Assembly (NCBI RefSeq): GCF_036181745.1
Contig: NZ_CP108080.1
Span: 4,715,501 to 4,779,500 of the forward strand
Length of the DNA stretch: 64,000 bases
Direction of reading: 5' to 3'
Source: Streptomyces sp. NBC_00259
Lineage (GTDB): Bacteria > Actinomycetota > Actinomycetes > Streptomycetales > Streptomycetaceae
The notes beneath the pieces were generated by a model, which worked only from the letters and a program-made list of their open reading frames with translations, was not told the origin of the DNA and searched no databases. A program made the position numbers and the translations under genes. Below, piece by piece: positions 51,491 to 60,717 of the stretch. Position 1 is the stretch's first letter; every line of letters begins with the position of its first letter.

Positions 51491-52695
51491 CAGCGCCGGG
51501 AGCACAGAGGGCAACGCCGGACGCGCCGGCGGACACGGCACCCGACGAGCGGCTGCGGCGCTGGCGGCTCGTCCTGGGAGGCGACGCGGCCGACGGCACC
51601 GGCTGCGCACTGTCCGGGACGGACACCGCGATGGACGGCGCACTGGCCGCGCTCTACGGGGCGGCGGGCAGCGGCCAGGACAGGCGGGGCGGCAGGCGTT
51701 CGGCCGGGCTGGAAGGCTCCGCGCCCAGTGTCGCGCGCTGGCTCGGAGACATCCGCACCTACTTCCCGAGCTCCGTCGTCCAGGTCATGCAGCGCGACGC
51801 GATCGACCGGCTCGGCCTGTCCACACTGCTGCTGGAGCCGGAGATGCTGGAGGCCGTCGAGGCGGACGTCCACCTCGTCGGGACCCTCCTCTCCCTGAAC
51901 AAGGCGATGCCCGAGACGACCAAGGAGACCGCCCGCATGGTCGTCCGCAAGGTCGTCGAGGACCTGGAGAAGCGCCTGGCCAGCCGCACCCGTTCGACGC
52001 TCACCGGCGCGCTCGACCGCAGTGCGCGCATCAGCCGCCCGCGGCACCGGGACATCGACTGGGACCGCACGATCCGGGCGAATCTGAAGAACTACCTGCC
52101 CGAGTACCACACGGTGGTGCCCGAGCGGCTCGTCGGCTACGGACGCGCGTCGCAGTCCGTGAAGAAGGACGTCGTCCTGTGCATCGACCAGTCGGGGTCG
52201 ATGGCGGCGTCCGTCGTCTACGCCTCGGTGTTCGGCGCGGTGCTCGCCTCGATGCGCTCGATCGCGACGCGGCTCGTCGTCTTCGACACCGCGGTCGTCG
52301 ACCTGACGGAACAACTGGACGATCCGGTGGACGTCCTGTTCGGCACCCAGCTCGGCGGCGGCACGGACATCAACCGGGCCCTCGCGTACTGCCAGTCGCA
52401 GATCACCCGGCCCGCCGACACCGTCGTCGTGCTGATCAGCGATCTGTACGAAGGCGGCATCCGGGACGAGATGCTGAAGCGGGTCGCGACGATGAAGGCG
52501 TCGGGCGTGCAGTTCGTCACCCTCCTCGCGCTCTCCGACGAGGGAGCCCCCGCCTACGACCGCGAGCACGCGGCGGCCCTCGCGGCGCTGGGTGCCCCGG
52601 CGTTCGCGTGCACGCCCGACCTCTTCCCCGAGGTGATGGCCGCAGCGATCGAGAAGCGGCCACTGCCCATACCGGACAAGGCGACTCATCAGTAA
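51487..52695 (+). CDS. vWA-domain protein, partner of the MoxR ATPase
   Basis: A 402-residue cytoplasmic protein. A helical N-terminal part (about 80-215) leads to a C-terminal vWA domain with a complete MIDAS: D234-x-S236-x-S238 in CIDQSGSM, T293 in GGGTDI and D319 in LISDLYEGG. In MoxR systems such proteins bind the ATPase and present metal-dependent clients. The start overlaps the DUF5682 stop in ATGA. It is the last gene of the three-gene plus-strand operon of the module. Confidence 0.92.
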   Translation: MTAPGAQRATPDAPADTAPDERLRRWRLVLGGDAADGTGCALSGTDTAMDGALAALYGAAGSGQDRRGGRRSAGLEGSAPSVARWLGDIRTYFPSSVVQVMQRDAIDRLGLSTLLLEPEMLEAVEADVHLVGTLLSLNKAMPETTKETARMVVRKVVEDLEKRLASRTRSTLTGALDRSARISRPRHRDIDWDRTIRANLKNYLPEYHTVVPERLVGYGRASQSVKKDVVLCIDQSGSMAASVVYASVFGAVLASMRSIATRLVVFDTAVVDLTEQLDDPVDVLFGTQLGGGTDINRALAYCQSQITRPADTVVVLISDLYEGGIRDEMLKRVATMKASGVQFVTLLALSDEGAPAYDREHAAALAALGAPAFACTPDLFPEVMAAAIEKRPLPIPDKATHQ

Positions 52696-52831
52696 CAAGG
52701 GACTTGCGTAAACCCAGGAGGCTCGTGCAAGCATCGTCCCTGTTGCCCGTGGAGGGTCATGTTCCGCGACTGGGAGGGCTCGTCCCATTTCGACTGTCAC
52801 CGCTGCTCAGCCTGTTGCCGCCGGGCGCTTC

Positions 52832-53728
52832 GTGCGCCGTGCGGCCGGCCGGCATGCGGTGCGTGCGGCAGCGGTGTTGCTGTTCCTCGGCGGGCTGGCG
52901 GTGCTGGGATTCGTCCTCGGCGGCCAGGCGCACGCGGCGGAACGGCCCGGCGTGGCCACGGCGTCGGCCGCCGCGGCCGACCGCGGTGCTCCCGTTCGCA
53001 GTGGTCCCGTCCGGCAACTCCGTGACAGCGCCGAGCCGGTCAAGAGCGTGGCACGGCACGCGGTGCGGCCGGCCGCCGAGCAGGCCGTGCGCGACGTCGT
53101 GCGGCCCGTCGCCGAGCCGGTGGTGGAGCGGGCGGTCCGTCCGGTCGTCCGGCCCGTCGCCGACGCCGTCGAGAAGACCGTCACCGATGTGACGGAGCCC
53201 GTCGCTGACGTGGTCGACCCGGCCGTCCAGGGCCTGCCCGCACGGCCGTTGCCCGTACCCGCCCCGATGTGGCCGGGCGACGGAGCGGCCGTTCCCGGCC
53301 TGGATCTGCCCCTGGGCAGCGCTCCGGCGGCCGGCATGCTCGACGTGCCACGACCCGTCGCACCCGCGGGCCCCGCCCCCGTCGCCATCGCGGCCGGCAA
53401 GGTCCCGGCCACCGACCGGCAGTACCGCTACGGGTACGTCGCGGACGCACCCGGGTCCGCCCGCGCCGACGCGGCCGTCCGTACTCCGGTGTTCGGTGAC
53501 GGCCTGGGCGGCGGTCCGTACCCGCGGTACCCCGGCCACGTTCCGGCCGGTCCGCACGGTGGCGTGATCCAGACCGCCGCCGACAACCACACACCACGAC
53601 CCGGCGACCAGCACGCCGCGTGGTTCCCGCACGCCATGGCCTTCGGGCTCGTGCCCGGCTCCCGGCAGCCGGCGACCGGCGCCGACGTCCGCGACCGGCA
53701 TCGCGACATCCTCGAATTTCCCGGATAG
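52832..53728 (+). CDS. Secreted repetitive Val/Pro/Ala-rich protein of unknown function
   Basis: A 298-residue protein. Residues about 1-38 form a signal peptide (RRAAGRHAVRAAAVLLFL and a QAHA cleavage region). Residues 60-115 are amphipathic repeats of the form RPVAEPVVERAV and RPVADAVEKTVTDV. The C-terminal part is Pro/Gly-rich with no known domain. The GTG at 52832 has no good ribosome site; well-placed sites upstream (52759 ATG after GGAGGG) open a different frame, so the start is uncertain and a frameshift cannot be excluded. It is followed by a related secreted protein. Confidence 0.65.
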   Translation: MRRAAGRHAVRAAAVLLFLGGLAVLGFVLGGQAHAAERPGVATASAAAADRGAPVRSGPVRQLRDSAEPVKSVARHAVRPAAEQAVRDVVRPVAEPVVERAVRPVVRPVADAVEKTVTDVTEPVADVVDPAVQGLPARPLPVPAPMWPGDGAAVPGLDLPLGSAPAAGMLDVPRPVAPAGPAPVAIAAGKVPATDRQYRYGYVADAPGSARADAAVRTPVFGDGLGGGPYPRYPGHVPAGPHGGVIQTAADNHTPRPGDQHAAWFPHAMAFGLVPGSRQPATGADVRDRHRDILEFPG

Positions 53729-53817
53729 GGCAGGCCGTTCCCCCGCCTCATGACCTGCCGCGCGGGGGCGGAGCAGGTCTGCCCGAAACCGTCGGAAACC
53801 GAAGGAAACTCCCGATC

Positions 53818-54813
53818 ATGAACAAGAACATCCGCCGTTCCATAGCCGTCGCGGCCGGTGCCGCCGGCATGTGGGCCATCGGCACCGCCGCCGCCAGCGC
53901 GGACGAGCTGCCCTCGCTCTCCCTCTCGACCGCCGACCAGGCGGTGGACTCCGTCGACGACACCGTCACCGGTGTCACCGAGGCCCCGGCCGTCGCTGCC
54001 GTGACCGGCAAGGCGCAGGCCACGGTGCAGGCCACCGCGGGTGCCGCGAGCGCCACCGCCGCCACCGTGACGGGCACCGCCACCGCGACGGCAGAGCAGG
54101 CCAAGGGCGCCGCCCACGACGCCACCCGGGCCCCGGTCGCCGCCACCGCGGACCAGACCCGCCACTACGTCGAGAGCGAACTGCCCGACGCGGGCGCCGA
54201 GATCGACTACCTCTTCGGTCCGCTCTCCGCCTTCGCCCCCGAGCTGGTGGAGCAGACCCCGGCCGCGGCCCAGGGCTACGCCCAGGGCGCGGTCACCGCC
54301 GCCGGCCCGATCGTCGACGAGACCGCGCAGGACGTTCTGCCGCCCGTCGCCGACCGCGCGGTCGACGGTGTGCTCCCGGTCGCCGGCCAGGCGGTCGGTG
54401 ACGTCGATGGCCTGGCCACGGGTGTCGTCGGCGACGTGACCCCGTTCGCGGGCGGTGTCGTGGGCGAGGTCCAGCCGTTCGCGTACGGCGTGGTCGGCGA
54501 GGTCCAGCCCTTCGCGGGCGGCGTCGTCGGCTCGGTCCAGCCGGTCGTCGAGACCGTCGTCGACCACGTTCGCCCGGTCGTGCACGGCGTCGGCGGCAGC
54601 GCCGGGAACCTCGCCCACGGCGTCGTGGGCGACGTGACCCCCTTCGCGGGCGGCGTCGTCTCCGAGGTACAGCCGTTCACGCAGGACCTGACCGGCACGG
54701 TCGCCGCGACGCCGGTCGCGGGCAACGCCGTCTCGGGCGTGCAGGGCGTGGCCACCGCGGTCACCCCGAGTTACGTCGACACCCTGGGCGGGCAGCTGAC
54801 CCAGGGCGTCTGA
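53818..54813 (+). CDS. Secreted protein with eleven-residue (hendecad) repeats
   Basis: A 331-residue protein. Signal peptide about 1-29 (NIRRSIAVAAGAAGMWAIG, cleavage after ASA). A Thr/Ala-rich region follows. Residues 202-289 are eight contiguous 11-residue repeats based on GVVGEVQPFAG (for example GVVGDVTPFAG, GVVGEVQPFAY, GVVGSVQPVVE). Hydrophobic residues recur in an 11-residue phase, as in lipid-binding amphipathic helices or right-handed coiled coils. No membrane anchor or sortase signal is present at the C-terminus. GAAGGA precedes the ATG. The function is unknown. It is 89 bases after a secreted protein of similar composition. Confidence 0.85.
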   Translation: MNKNIRRSIAVAAGAAGMWAIGTAAASADELPSLSLSTADQAVDSVDDTVTGVTEAPAVAAVTGKAQATVQATAGAASATAATVTGTATATAEQAKGAAHDATRAPVAATADQTRHYVESELPDAGAEIDYLFGPLSAFAPELVEQTPAAAQGYAQGAVTAAGPIVDETAQDVLPPVADRAVDGVLPVAGQAVGDVDGLATGVVGDVTPFAGGVVGEVQPFAYGVVGEVQPFAGGVVGSVQPVVETVVDHVRPVVHGVGGSAGNLAHGVVGDVTPFAGGVVSEVQPFTQDLTGTVAATPVAGNAVSGVQGVATAVTPSYVDTLGGQLTQGV

Positions 54814-54852
54814 CGGCGCCACGCAGCAGGTGACCGGCGGGTCACGGACATC

Positions 54853-54888
54853 GACGGGCGGTTCCCATTGGGGTGGGGACCGCCCGTC
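54853..54888 (+). terminator. Terminator after the hendecad-repeat gene
   Basis: GACGGGCGGTTCCC and GGGGACCGCCCGTC form a 14-base stem with one mismatch and a short loop, 40 bases after the stop. The rest of 54814-55148 holds the sucC promoter. Confidence 0.7.
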
Positions 54889-54991
54889 CCCGTACCCGGC
54901 TCGTGCCGGGTGCGTCGCCGTCCCGTCACCGCAGAGTTCCGCCGCGCGCGCGATCTGTGACCGGTATCACCGCTCCGGTGTGATCTGCGAT

Positions 54992-55019
54992 TTAGGCCCC
55001 CACGGCCCACGGGGATAAC
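54992..55019 (+). promoter_or_regulatory. Putative promoter of sucCD
   Basis: TTAGGC and GATAAC are 16 bases apart, with a partial inverted repeat (ATCACCG...CGGTGTGAT, 54966-54984) just upstream of the -35, a position suited to an activator. The leader to the sucC GTG would be about 120 bases. Confidence 0.4.
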
Positions 55020-55148
55020 CTGCGAGACGGACATGCCGCGTGCCCGGACACCGTGTACGCCTCCCTAGTGACAGCGCAGTCACGTTGCCCTTCGCGGCAC
55101 GCCCACGCAGACAACGAACCGCGAATCACGGAAAAGGGACGGACGCGC

Positions 55149-56327
55149 GTGGACCTGTTCGAGTACCAGGCGAGGGACCTCTTCGCCAAGCACGGTGTAC
55201 CGGTGCTGGCCGGTGAAGTCATCGACACGCCTGAGGCGGCGCGCGAGGCGACCGAGCGACTGGGCGGCCGTTCGGTCGTCAAGGCGCAGGTGAAGGTCGG
55301 CGGCCGTGGCAAGGCCGGTGGCGTCAAGCTCGCCGCCACGCCGGACGAGGCCGTCGCCCGCGCGACCGACATCCTCGGCATGGACATCAAGGGCCACACG
55401 GTCCACAAGGTGATGATCGCCGAGACGGCTCCGGAGATCGCAGACGAGTACTACGTCTCCTACCTCCTCGACCGCACCAACCGCACCTTCCTGGCCATGG
55501 CCTCGGTGCAGGGCGGCGTGGAGATCGAGGTCGTCGCGGAGGAGAACCCCGAAGCCCTCGCGAAGATCCCGGTCAACGCCAACGAGGGCGTCGACCTGGC
55601 GAAGGCCCGCGAGATCGTCGCGGCCGCGAAGTTCCCGGCCGACGTCGCCGACCAGGTGGCCGACATCCTGGTCACCCTGTGGAAGACCTTCATCGAAGAG
55701 GACGCGCTCCTCGTCGAGGTCAACCCGCTGGCCAAGGTCGCCGACGGCCGTGTCATCGCCCTCGACGGCAAGGTCTCGCTCGACGAGAACGCCGACTTCC
55801 GCCAGCCGGAGCACGCGGTGCTCGAGGACAAGGACGCAGCCAACCCGCTCGAGGCTGCCGCCAAGGCCAAGAACCTCAACTACGTCAAGCTCGACGGCGA
55901 GGTCGGCATCATCGGCAACGGCGCGGGTCTGGTCATGTCGACCCTCGACGTCGTCGCGTACGCCGGTGAGAACCACGGTGGCGTGAAGCCCGCCAACTTC
56001 CTCGACATCGGTGGCGGCGCCTCGGCCGAGGTCATGGCGAACGGTCTCGAGATCATCCTCGGCGACCCGGACGTCAAGTCCGTCTTCGTCAACGTCTTCG
56101 GTGGCATCACCGCCTGTGACGAGGTCGCCAAGGGCATCGTCCAGGCCCTGGAGCTGCTCAAGGCCAAGGGCGAGGACGTCTCCAAGCCGCTGGTCGTGCG
56201 CCTCGACGGCAACAACGCGGAGCTGGGTCGCCAGATCCTGTCCGACGCCAACCACCCGCTCGTGCAGCGTGTGGACACCATGGACGGCGCGGCCGACAAG
56301 GCCGCCGAGCTCGCGGCCGCGAAGTAA
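55149..56327 (+). CDS. sucC: Succinyl-CoA synthetase beta subunit
   Basis: A 392-residue subunit of the TCA-cycle enzyme that converts succinyl-CoA to succinate with ATP or GTP formation. The ATP-grasp domain begins [18 protein letters not shown], and contains [28 protein letters not shown], and [12 protein letters not shown]. The C-terminal CoA-ligase part has [19 protein letters not shown] at 55149 yields the standard N-terminus; AAGGGA lies upstream. sucD begins 16 bases after the stop in the same operon. Confidence 0.97.
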   Translation: MDLFEYQARDLFAKHGVPVLAGEVIDTPEAAREATERLGGRSVVKAQVKVGGRGKAGGVKLAATPDEAVARATDILGMDIKGHTVHKVMIAETAPEIADEYYVSYLLDRTNRTFLAMASVQGGVEIEVVAEENPEALAKIPVNANEGVDLAKAREIVAAAKFPADVADQVADILVTLWKTFIEEDALLVEVNPLAKVADGRVIALDGKVSLDENADFRQPEHAVLEDKDAANPLEAAAKAKNLNYVKLDGEVGIIGNGAGLVMSTLDVVAYAGENHGGVKPANFLDIGGGASAEVMANGLEIILGDPDVKSVFVNVFGGITACDEVAKGIVQALELLKAKGEDVSKPLVVRLDGNNAELGRQILSDANHPLVQRVDTMDGAADKAAELAAAK

Positions 56328-56343
56328 GGGAAATCAGACCACC

Positions 56344-57228
56344 ATGGCTATCTTCCTCAACAAGGACAGCAAGGTCATCGTCCAGGGGATGACCGGCTCC
56401 ACCGGCATGAAGCACACCAAGCTCATGCTGGCCGACGGCACCAACATCGTCGGTGGCGTGAACCCCCGTAAGGCGGGCACCACCGTCGACTTCGACGGCA
56501 CCGAGGTGCCGGTCTTCGGCACGGTCGCCGAGGCGATGGAGAAGACCGGGGCCGACGTCTCCGTTCTCTTCGTTCCGCCGGCCTTCGCCAAGGCCGCCGT
56601 CGTCGAGGCGATCGACGCCGAGATCCCGCTGGCCGTCGTCATCACCGAGGGCATCGCGGTGCACGACTCCGCCGCCTTCTGGGCGTACGCGGTCAGCAAG
56701 GGCAACAAGACCCGGATCATCGGCCCGAACTGCCCGGGTCTGATCACCCCCGGCCAGTCCAACGCCGGCATCATCCCGGGCGACATCACCAAGCCCGGTC
56801 GCATCGGTCTCGTGTCCAAGTCCGGCACGCTGACCTACCAGATGATGTACGAGCTCCGTGACATCGGCTTCTCCTCGGCCGTCGGCATCGGTGGCGACCC
56901 GGTCATCGGTACGACGCACATCGACGCCCTCGCGGCGTTCGAGGCGGACCCCGAGACCGAGCTGATCGTGATGATCGGCGAGATCGGCGGCGACGCCGAG
57001 GAGCGTGCGGCCGACTTCATCAAGGCCAACGTCACCAAGCCGGTCGTCGGTTACGTCGCGGGCTTCACCGCGCCCGAGGGCAAGACCATGGGCCACGCCG
57101 GCGCCATCGTCTCCGGCTCCTCCGGCACCGCGCAGGCCAAGAAGGAGGCCCTGGAGGCCGCGGGCGTCAAGGTCGGCAAGACGCCGACCGAGACGGCCAA
57201 GCTGGCGCGCGAGATCCTCGTCGGCTGA
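56344..57228 (+). CDS. sucD: Succinyl-CoA synthetase alpha subunit
   Basis: A 294-residue partner of SucC. The CoA-binding Rossmann domain begins [35 protein letters not shown] and the phospho-histidine in [10 protein letters not shown] (about 254) are in place, as is [10 protein letters not shown] at the C-terminus. Together with SucC it forms the heteromeric cytoplasmic enzyme. The operon ends at a very strong terminator. Confidence 0.97.
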   Translation: MAIFLNKDSKVIVQGMTGSTGMKHTKLMLADGTNIVGGVNPRKAGTTVDFDGTEVPVFGTVAEAMEKTGADVSVLFVPPAFAKAAVVEAIDAEIPLAVVITEGIAVHDSAAFWAYAVSKGNKTRIIGPNCPGLITPGQSNAGIIPGDITKPGRIGLVSKSGTLTYQMMYELRDIGFSSAVGIGGDPVIGTTHIDALAAFEADPETELIVMIGEIGGDAEERAADFIKANVTKPVVGYVAGFTAPEGKTMGHAGAIVSGSSGTAQAKKEALEAAGVKVGKTPTETAKLAREILVG

Positions 57229-57244
57229 CCTTCACAGGCACCCA

Positions 57245-57289
57245 GCGGATGGGCCCGCACCCCGGTCTCCGGGGTGCGGGCCCATCCGC
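57245..57289. terminator. Very strong bidirectional terminator between sucD and the XRE-sigma gene
   Basis: GCGGATGGGCCCGCACCCCGG and its exact complement form a perfect 21-bp stem with a three-base loop between convergent genes. It is the longest perfect stem I saw in the window. Confidence 0.9.
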
Positions 57290-57306
57290 GTTCCGCCGCC
57301 CGGCCG

Positions 57307-58716
57307 TCATCGGGCGAGCGGAAGGAGACGCTCCGGGCCGGTGTCGAGATGGGAGCGGAGCTGCCCGCGGAGCCGGTAGTCCGCCTTCGTGTAGGGCTCG
57401 GGGCCGCCTCGGGGCGGTACGCCGCCGACCGTCTCGCCCGGCGACTGCGGCGGCTCGTAGTGGTCCTCGGTGACGGCCATGGTGATCGCCGCGGCCCCGA
57501 GGATCAGCGCGGTCAGTCCGATCGCGGCGCGGGTCCAGAGCTCGGCACGGTGCTCGCTGCCCGCGCGGACGCTACGGGCCGACGCGATCTTCGGCGCCGC
57601 GACATGGGCGACCAGATCGCCCAGCTCGGCCTGCAGAGCCTGCGGTTCGGCCAGCTCCGGCAGCCGCTCGGCGACGGCGGCGCGGGCGTTCAGCAGCCGG
57701 TTCGCTGCGGCCGGCGTGCTGGCCTCGGTCTCGGCAGCCGTCTCGGGCAGGTCGATGCCGAGTCCGTCGTACAGCAGCAGCGTGCGGCGGTACGAGGGCG
57801 GCAGTCCGAGCAGCGCCTCGCGGAGCGTGGTCCGGCGGGGAGCGGGGGGAGCGGAAGGCCCGGCTGTCCGGGTGGCCGGGGCGGCCGGATCGTCGGGGTC
57901 GGGGCGGCGGTGGACGCGGCGCAGCCGGTGCCAGGGCGACATGGCGTGCTCGTACGCCACCATGCGCACCCAGCTCGCGGGGTCCCGGTCCACGGCGACC
58001 TCGGGCCAGCGCTGCCAGGCGAGGTGGAAGGCGCGCTCGACGGCCTCCTGGGAGAGCAGGCGCCGACCGGTGAGCAGATAGGTCTGGCGTACGAGACCGG
58101 GTGCGGTACGGGCGTAGAGGTCGTCGAAGGCCTGCTCGGCGGTGAGGAAGGCAGGGGCGGCCGGAGCCCCGTCGGCGGAATCGGACGTGGAGGGGGCCTT
58201 GGCCGGGGTCGGGGCCTTGGCCGGAGGCGTGACCGGGGGTGGCGGCGGGGGCGCCACGGGTGGCCTGAGAGCGGGCGGCGTTCGCGGTGCCTCCGGCGCT
58301 TCCCGGGCTTCCGGAGTCTCTCCGGCTTCCCGTGCCGGCCGGGCGGCCGGCGACGTTCCCCGGGATCCCGGCGCTTCAGGCGCAGGCGCAGCCGGGGACA
58401 CGTCGGGGGCCGCGGCCCATTCCGCCTCCTGGGCCTGCACGACGTCCACGGCGTCCTCGGCCTGCACGGCGTCCTTCGCCTCTTCGCCGTCCCGGGTCGC
58501 ACCCGTGGCGAGGAGCTTCGCGTACGCCTCGCGCTTGCGGCCGCGCGGGGTGGTACGTCCGGTCTCCCAGGACCTGATGGTCGTCTTGGTGACGCCCAGG
58601 GCCTTCGCGAACCGTTCCTCGCTCAGTCCCCTGGCCTCGCGCAGCCTGCGTCGTTCCTTGGGGGAGGGCAACGGGGGCGCGGCCGCTTCGGTGCTGTCCG
58701 CGGTGCGCTTCGTCAT
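57307..58716 (-). CDS. Membrane-anchored fusion of an XRE-type HTH and an ECF-like sigma factor
   Basis: A 469-residue protein. Residues 18-72 are an XRE/Cro-type HTH ([28 protein letters not shown]). Residues 75-190 are a Pro/Ala-rich linker. Residues 194-270 look like sigma region 2 ([24 protein letters not shown], then [14 protein letters not shown]). Residues 297-353 look like region 4 ([23 protein letters not shown]). A membrane helix at 394-415 follows, then a 54-residue outer tail. So a DNA-binding domain, a sigma-like core and a membrane tether lie in one chain. It may be a tethered transcription factor. ATG follows GGGAGG by 6 bases. Function unknown. Confidence 0.85.
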   Translation of the reverse strand: MTKRTADSTEAAAPPLPSPKERRRLREARGLSEERFAKALGVTKTTIRSWETGRTTPRGRKREAYAKLLATGATRDGEEAKDAVQAEDAVDVVQAQEAEWAAAPDVSPAAPAPEAPGSRGTSPAARPAREAGETPEAREAPEAPRTPPALRPPVAPPPPPPVTPPAKAPTPAKAPSTSDSADGAPAAPAFLTAEQAFDDLYARTAPGLVRQTYLLTGRRLLSQEAVERAFHLAWQRWPEVAVDRDPASWVRMVAYEHAMSPWHRLRRVHRRPDPDDPAAPATRTAGPSAPPAPRRTTLREALLGLPPSYRRTLLLYDGLGIDLPETAAETEASTPAAANRLLNARAAVAERLPELAEPQALQAELGDLVAHVAAPKIASARSVRAGSEHRAELWTRAAIGLTALILGAAAITMAVTEDHYEPPQSPGETVGGVPPRGGPEPYTKADYRLRGQLRSHLDTGPERLLPLAR

Positions 58717-58758
58717 GAAGGCCTCCCGGGGGAGCCGTACTGGGCCGAAAAGTACATA

Positions 58759-58786
58759 AGCGTATTTTTAGCGACACAGCGAGCAA
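58759..58786 (-). promoter_or_regulatory. Promoter of the XRE-sigma fusion gene
   Basis: TTGCTC (58781-58786) and TACGCT (58759-58764) on the minus strand, 16 bases apart, lie in an AT-rich patch 43 bases or more before the ATG. They fit a principal-sigma promoter. Confidence 0.5.
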
Positions 58787-58824
58787 TCTCCTGTTACGCG
58801 GATAAAGCGCGTGTCGTTGGGAGC

Positions 58825-60699
58825 ATGGCCCGCGTGACGCAGACGACCGATCACAGCCTGCCGTTCGCGGCCGTGCGGGGCGGCCGGTCCGCGGCCGCGC
58901 TGGTGACCTCACTCGTGCGGGGGGCGATCGCGGCGGGGCTCGGGCTCGGCGCGATCGCCGCGCTGGTGATGGTGATGTGGATCAGCTCGCCGTATCCGGA
59001 CAGCGGACCGGGCGGCGCGCTCCATGTGGCGGCCGGGCTGTGGCTGCTCGCGCACGGTACGGAACTGGTCAGGGCCGACACGCTCTCCGGTGTGCCCGCG
59101 CCCGTGGGGCTGGTGCCGATGCTGCTGGCGGCGGCGCCCCTGGTGCTGACCCACCGGGCGGCCCGGGACTCCATCGAGGCGGTGGAGGACTGGCGACAGC
59201 CGTCCGCGGCCGTGGCGGTGTGCGGGGTGACCTGCGGATATCTGCTGGTCGGAGCCGCGGCGGCGCTCTACTCGCTGGGCGGTGCGCTCGCCGCGAAGCC
59301 GCTCAGCGCGGCGCTGCATCTGCCCGTGGTGGCGACACTGTCCGCGGCGGCGGGGGTGTGGACGGCGCACGGCCGGCCGCTCGGGCCGCTGCCGGCCTGG
59401 CTCCCCGAGGGCATGCGGGTCGCCCTCTTCCGTACCCGGGTGCTGGTCGCGCTCCGGTCCGCGGGGGCGGCGGTCGCGGTGCTGCTCGGGGGCGGCGCGC
59501 TGCTCGTCGGGGCGTCGCTGGTGTGGCACGCGGAGGCCGCGCAGGAGTCGTTCCTGCTGCTCGCGAACGACTGGCAGGGGCGCTGCGCGCTGCTGCTGCT
59601 CGTGCTGGCGCTGATGCCGAACGCGGCGGTGTGGGCGGCGGCGTACGGACTCGGTCCCGGTTTCGCGCTCGGTACGGGAGCGACGGCGACGCCGCTGGGG
59701 CTCGCGGGTGACCCGGCGCTGCCCGCCTTCCCGCTGCTCGCCGCGGTACCGGCGAACGGTGCCGGGACGCCGCTGAGCTGGGCGACGGTGGTGATGCCGC
59801 TCGCGGCGGGCGCGGCGGTGGCGTGGTGCACGGTGCCGGGAACGGAGGTGGCGCGGACGGCGGGGCCGGGAAGCCGCCGGGAGACCGCGCTCACCGCGCT
59901 GCTGGGAGCCGCGGTGTGCGGCGCCCTCATGGCCCTGCTGGCGTCGGCGGCCGGCGGCGCGCTCGGTACGGGGGCCCTGGCCGCCTTCGGCCCGTCCTGG
60001 TGGCTCACGGGCCCGGCGGCCTTCCTCTGGACCGCCGCGGTCGGCGTTCCCGTCGCGCTCGCCCTTCACGTCTGGCGCTTCCGCGACACCGACCGCCATC
60101 TCCGGGTGCCACGCTGGTCGGCCATCAAGCAGGCGTCGGGCGGCCTGATGGCGGCGTTCCCCTTCCCCTTCCCTTCGCCCTCGGCTCCTGCCGTTCCGGT
60201 GCCCGAGGTGCCCCCGCGGCCGGCCGACCCACCGGTTGCCGGGTCCGGGTCCGGGTCCATGTCCGGGTCCATGTCCGAGTCCGAATCCGGGTCCGCGCCG
60301 GAGCCGCGACCGGCCGTCCCCGAGCCCTCATCCGCGCCGAGTGCCGGGCCGTCCAAGGACGCTGCACCGGATTCGGACGGGTCGGACGGGTCGGACGGAC
60401 GCGCCGACGGGTCCGCAACGCCTGTATCGCCCGTCTCGGCCGACCCGCTCGCCTCGCCCGCCGGTTCGGTGGGCCTGCTCGGTCTGGGCGCCTGGTCGGG
60501 CCTCTCGGGGCTCCGCCCCCAGGAGCCGGCAGCCGCGCCCTCGCCCCGGGCCCCGATCCCGGTCGGCCAGGGCGGGACGGACCGGGCGGATGCGGCCGCC
60601 CCGGCCGAGCCCGCCGACGCGGCCGAGACGGGCCCGCCGGTGAAGGACTCGGACGACCCGGTCGGGAAGGCGCTGCACACGGAGCCGCACGACGCGTAG
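58825..60699 (+). CDS. DUF6350-type polytopic membrane protein
   Basis: A 624-residue protein. The first about 435 residues hold 9-11 hydrophobic helices, such as [20 protein letters not shown] and [20 protein letters not shown]. The C-terminal about 190 residues are cytoplasmic and low-complexity (Pro, Ala, Ser, Asp, Gly; [11 protein letters not shown] and SDGSDGSDG). I know the family as DUF6350, lying upstream of purN in actinobacteria; the function is unknown. Start: the ATG at 58825 is only 2 bases from GGGAG, so the GTG at 58834 ([10 protein letters not shown]) is a good alternative. It is divergent from the XRE-sigma fusion (108 bases). Confidence 0.85.
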   Translation: MARVTQTTDHSLPFAAVRGGRSAAALVTSLVRGAIAAGLGLGAIAALVMVMWISSPYPDSGPGGALHVAAGLWLLAHGTELVRADTLSGVPAPVGLVPMLLAAAPLVLTHRAARDSIEAVEDWRQPSAAVAVCGVTCGYLLVGAAAALYSLGGALAAKPLSAALHLPVVATLSAAAGVWTAHGRPLGPLPAWLPEGMRVALFRTRVLVALRSAGAAVAVLLGGGALLVGASLVWHAEAAQESFLLLANDWQGRCALLLLVLALMPNAAVWAAAYGLGPGFALGTGATATPLGLAGDPALPAFPLLAAVPANGAGTPLSWATVVMPLAAGAAVAWCTVPGTEVARTAGPGSRRETALTALLGAAVCGALMALLASAAGGALGTGALAAFGPSWWLTGPAAFLWTAAVGVPVALALHVWRFRDTDRHLRVPRWSAIKQASGGLMAAFPFPFPSPSAPAVPVPEVPPRPADPPVAGSGSGSMSGSMSESESGSAPEPRPAVPEPSSAPSAGPSKDAAPDSDGSDGSDGRADGSATPVSPVSADPLASPAGSVGLLGLGAWSGLSGLRPQEPAAAPSPRAPIPVGQGGTDRADAAAPAEPADAAETGPPVKDSDDPVGKALHTEPHDA

Positions 60700-60717
60700 C
60701 CCGTGAGCGGTCCCGCG

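Noticed and set aside
52759-53025. 88-residue Cys-rich frame with a good ribosome site
   Set aside because: It overlaps the signal-peptide frame of the secreted protein, and its composition is what that gene gives when read out of frame. Kept only as a start-site question.
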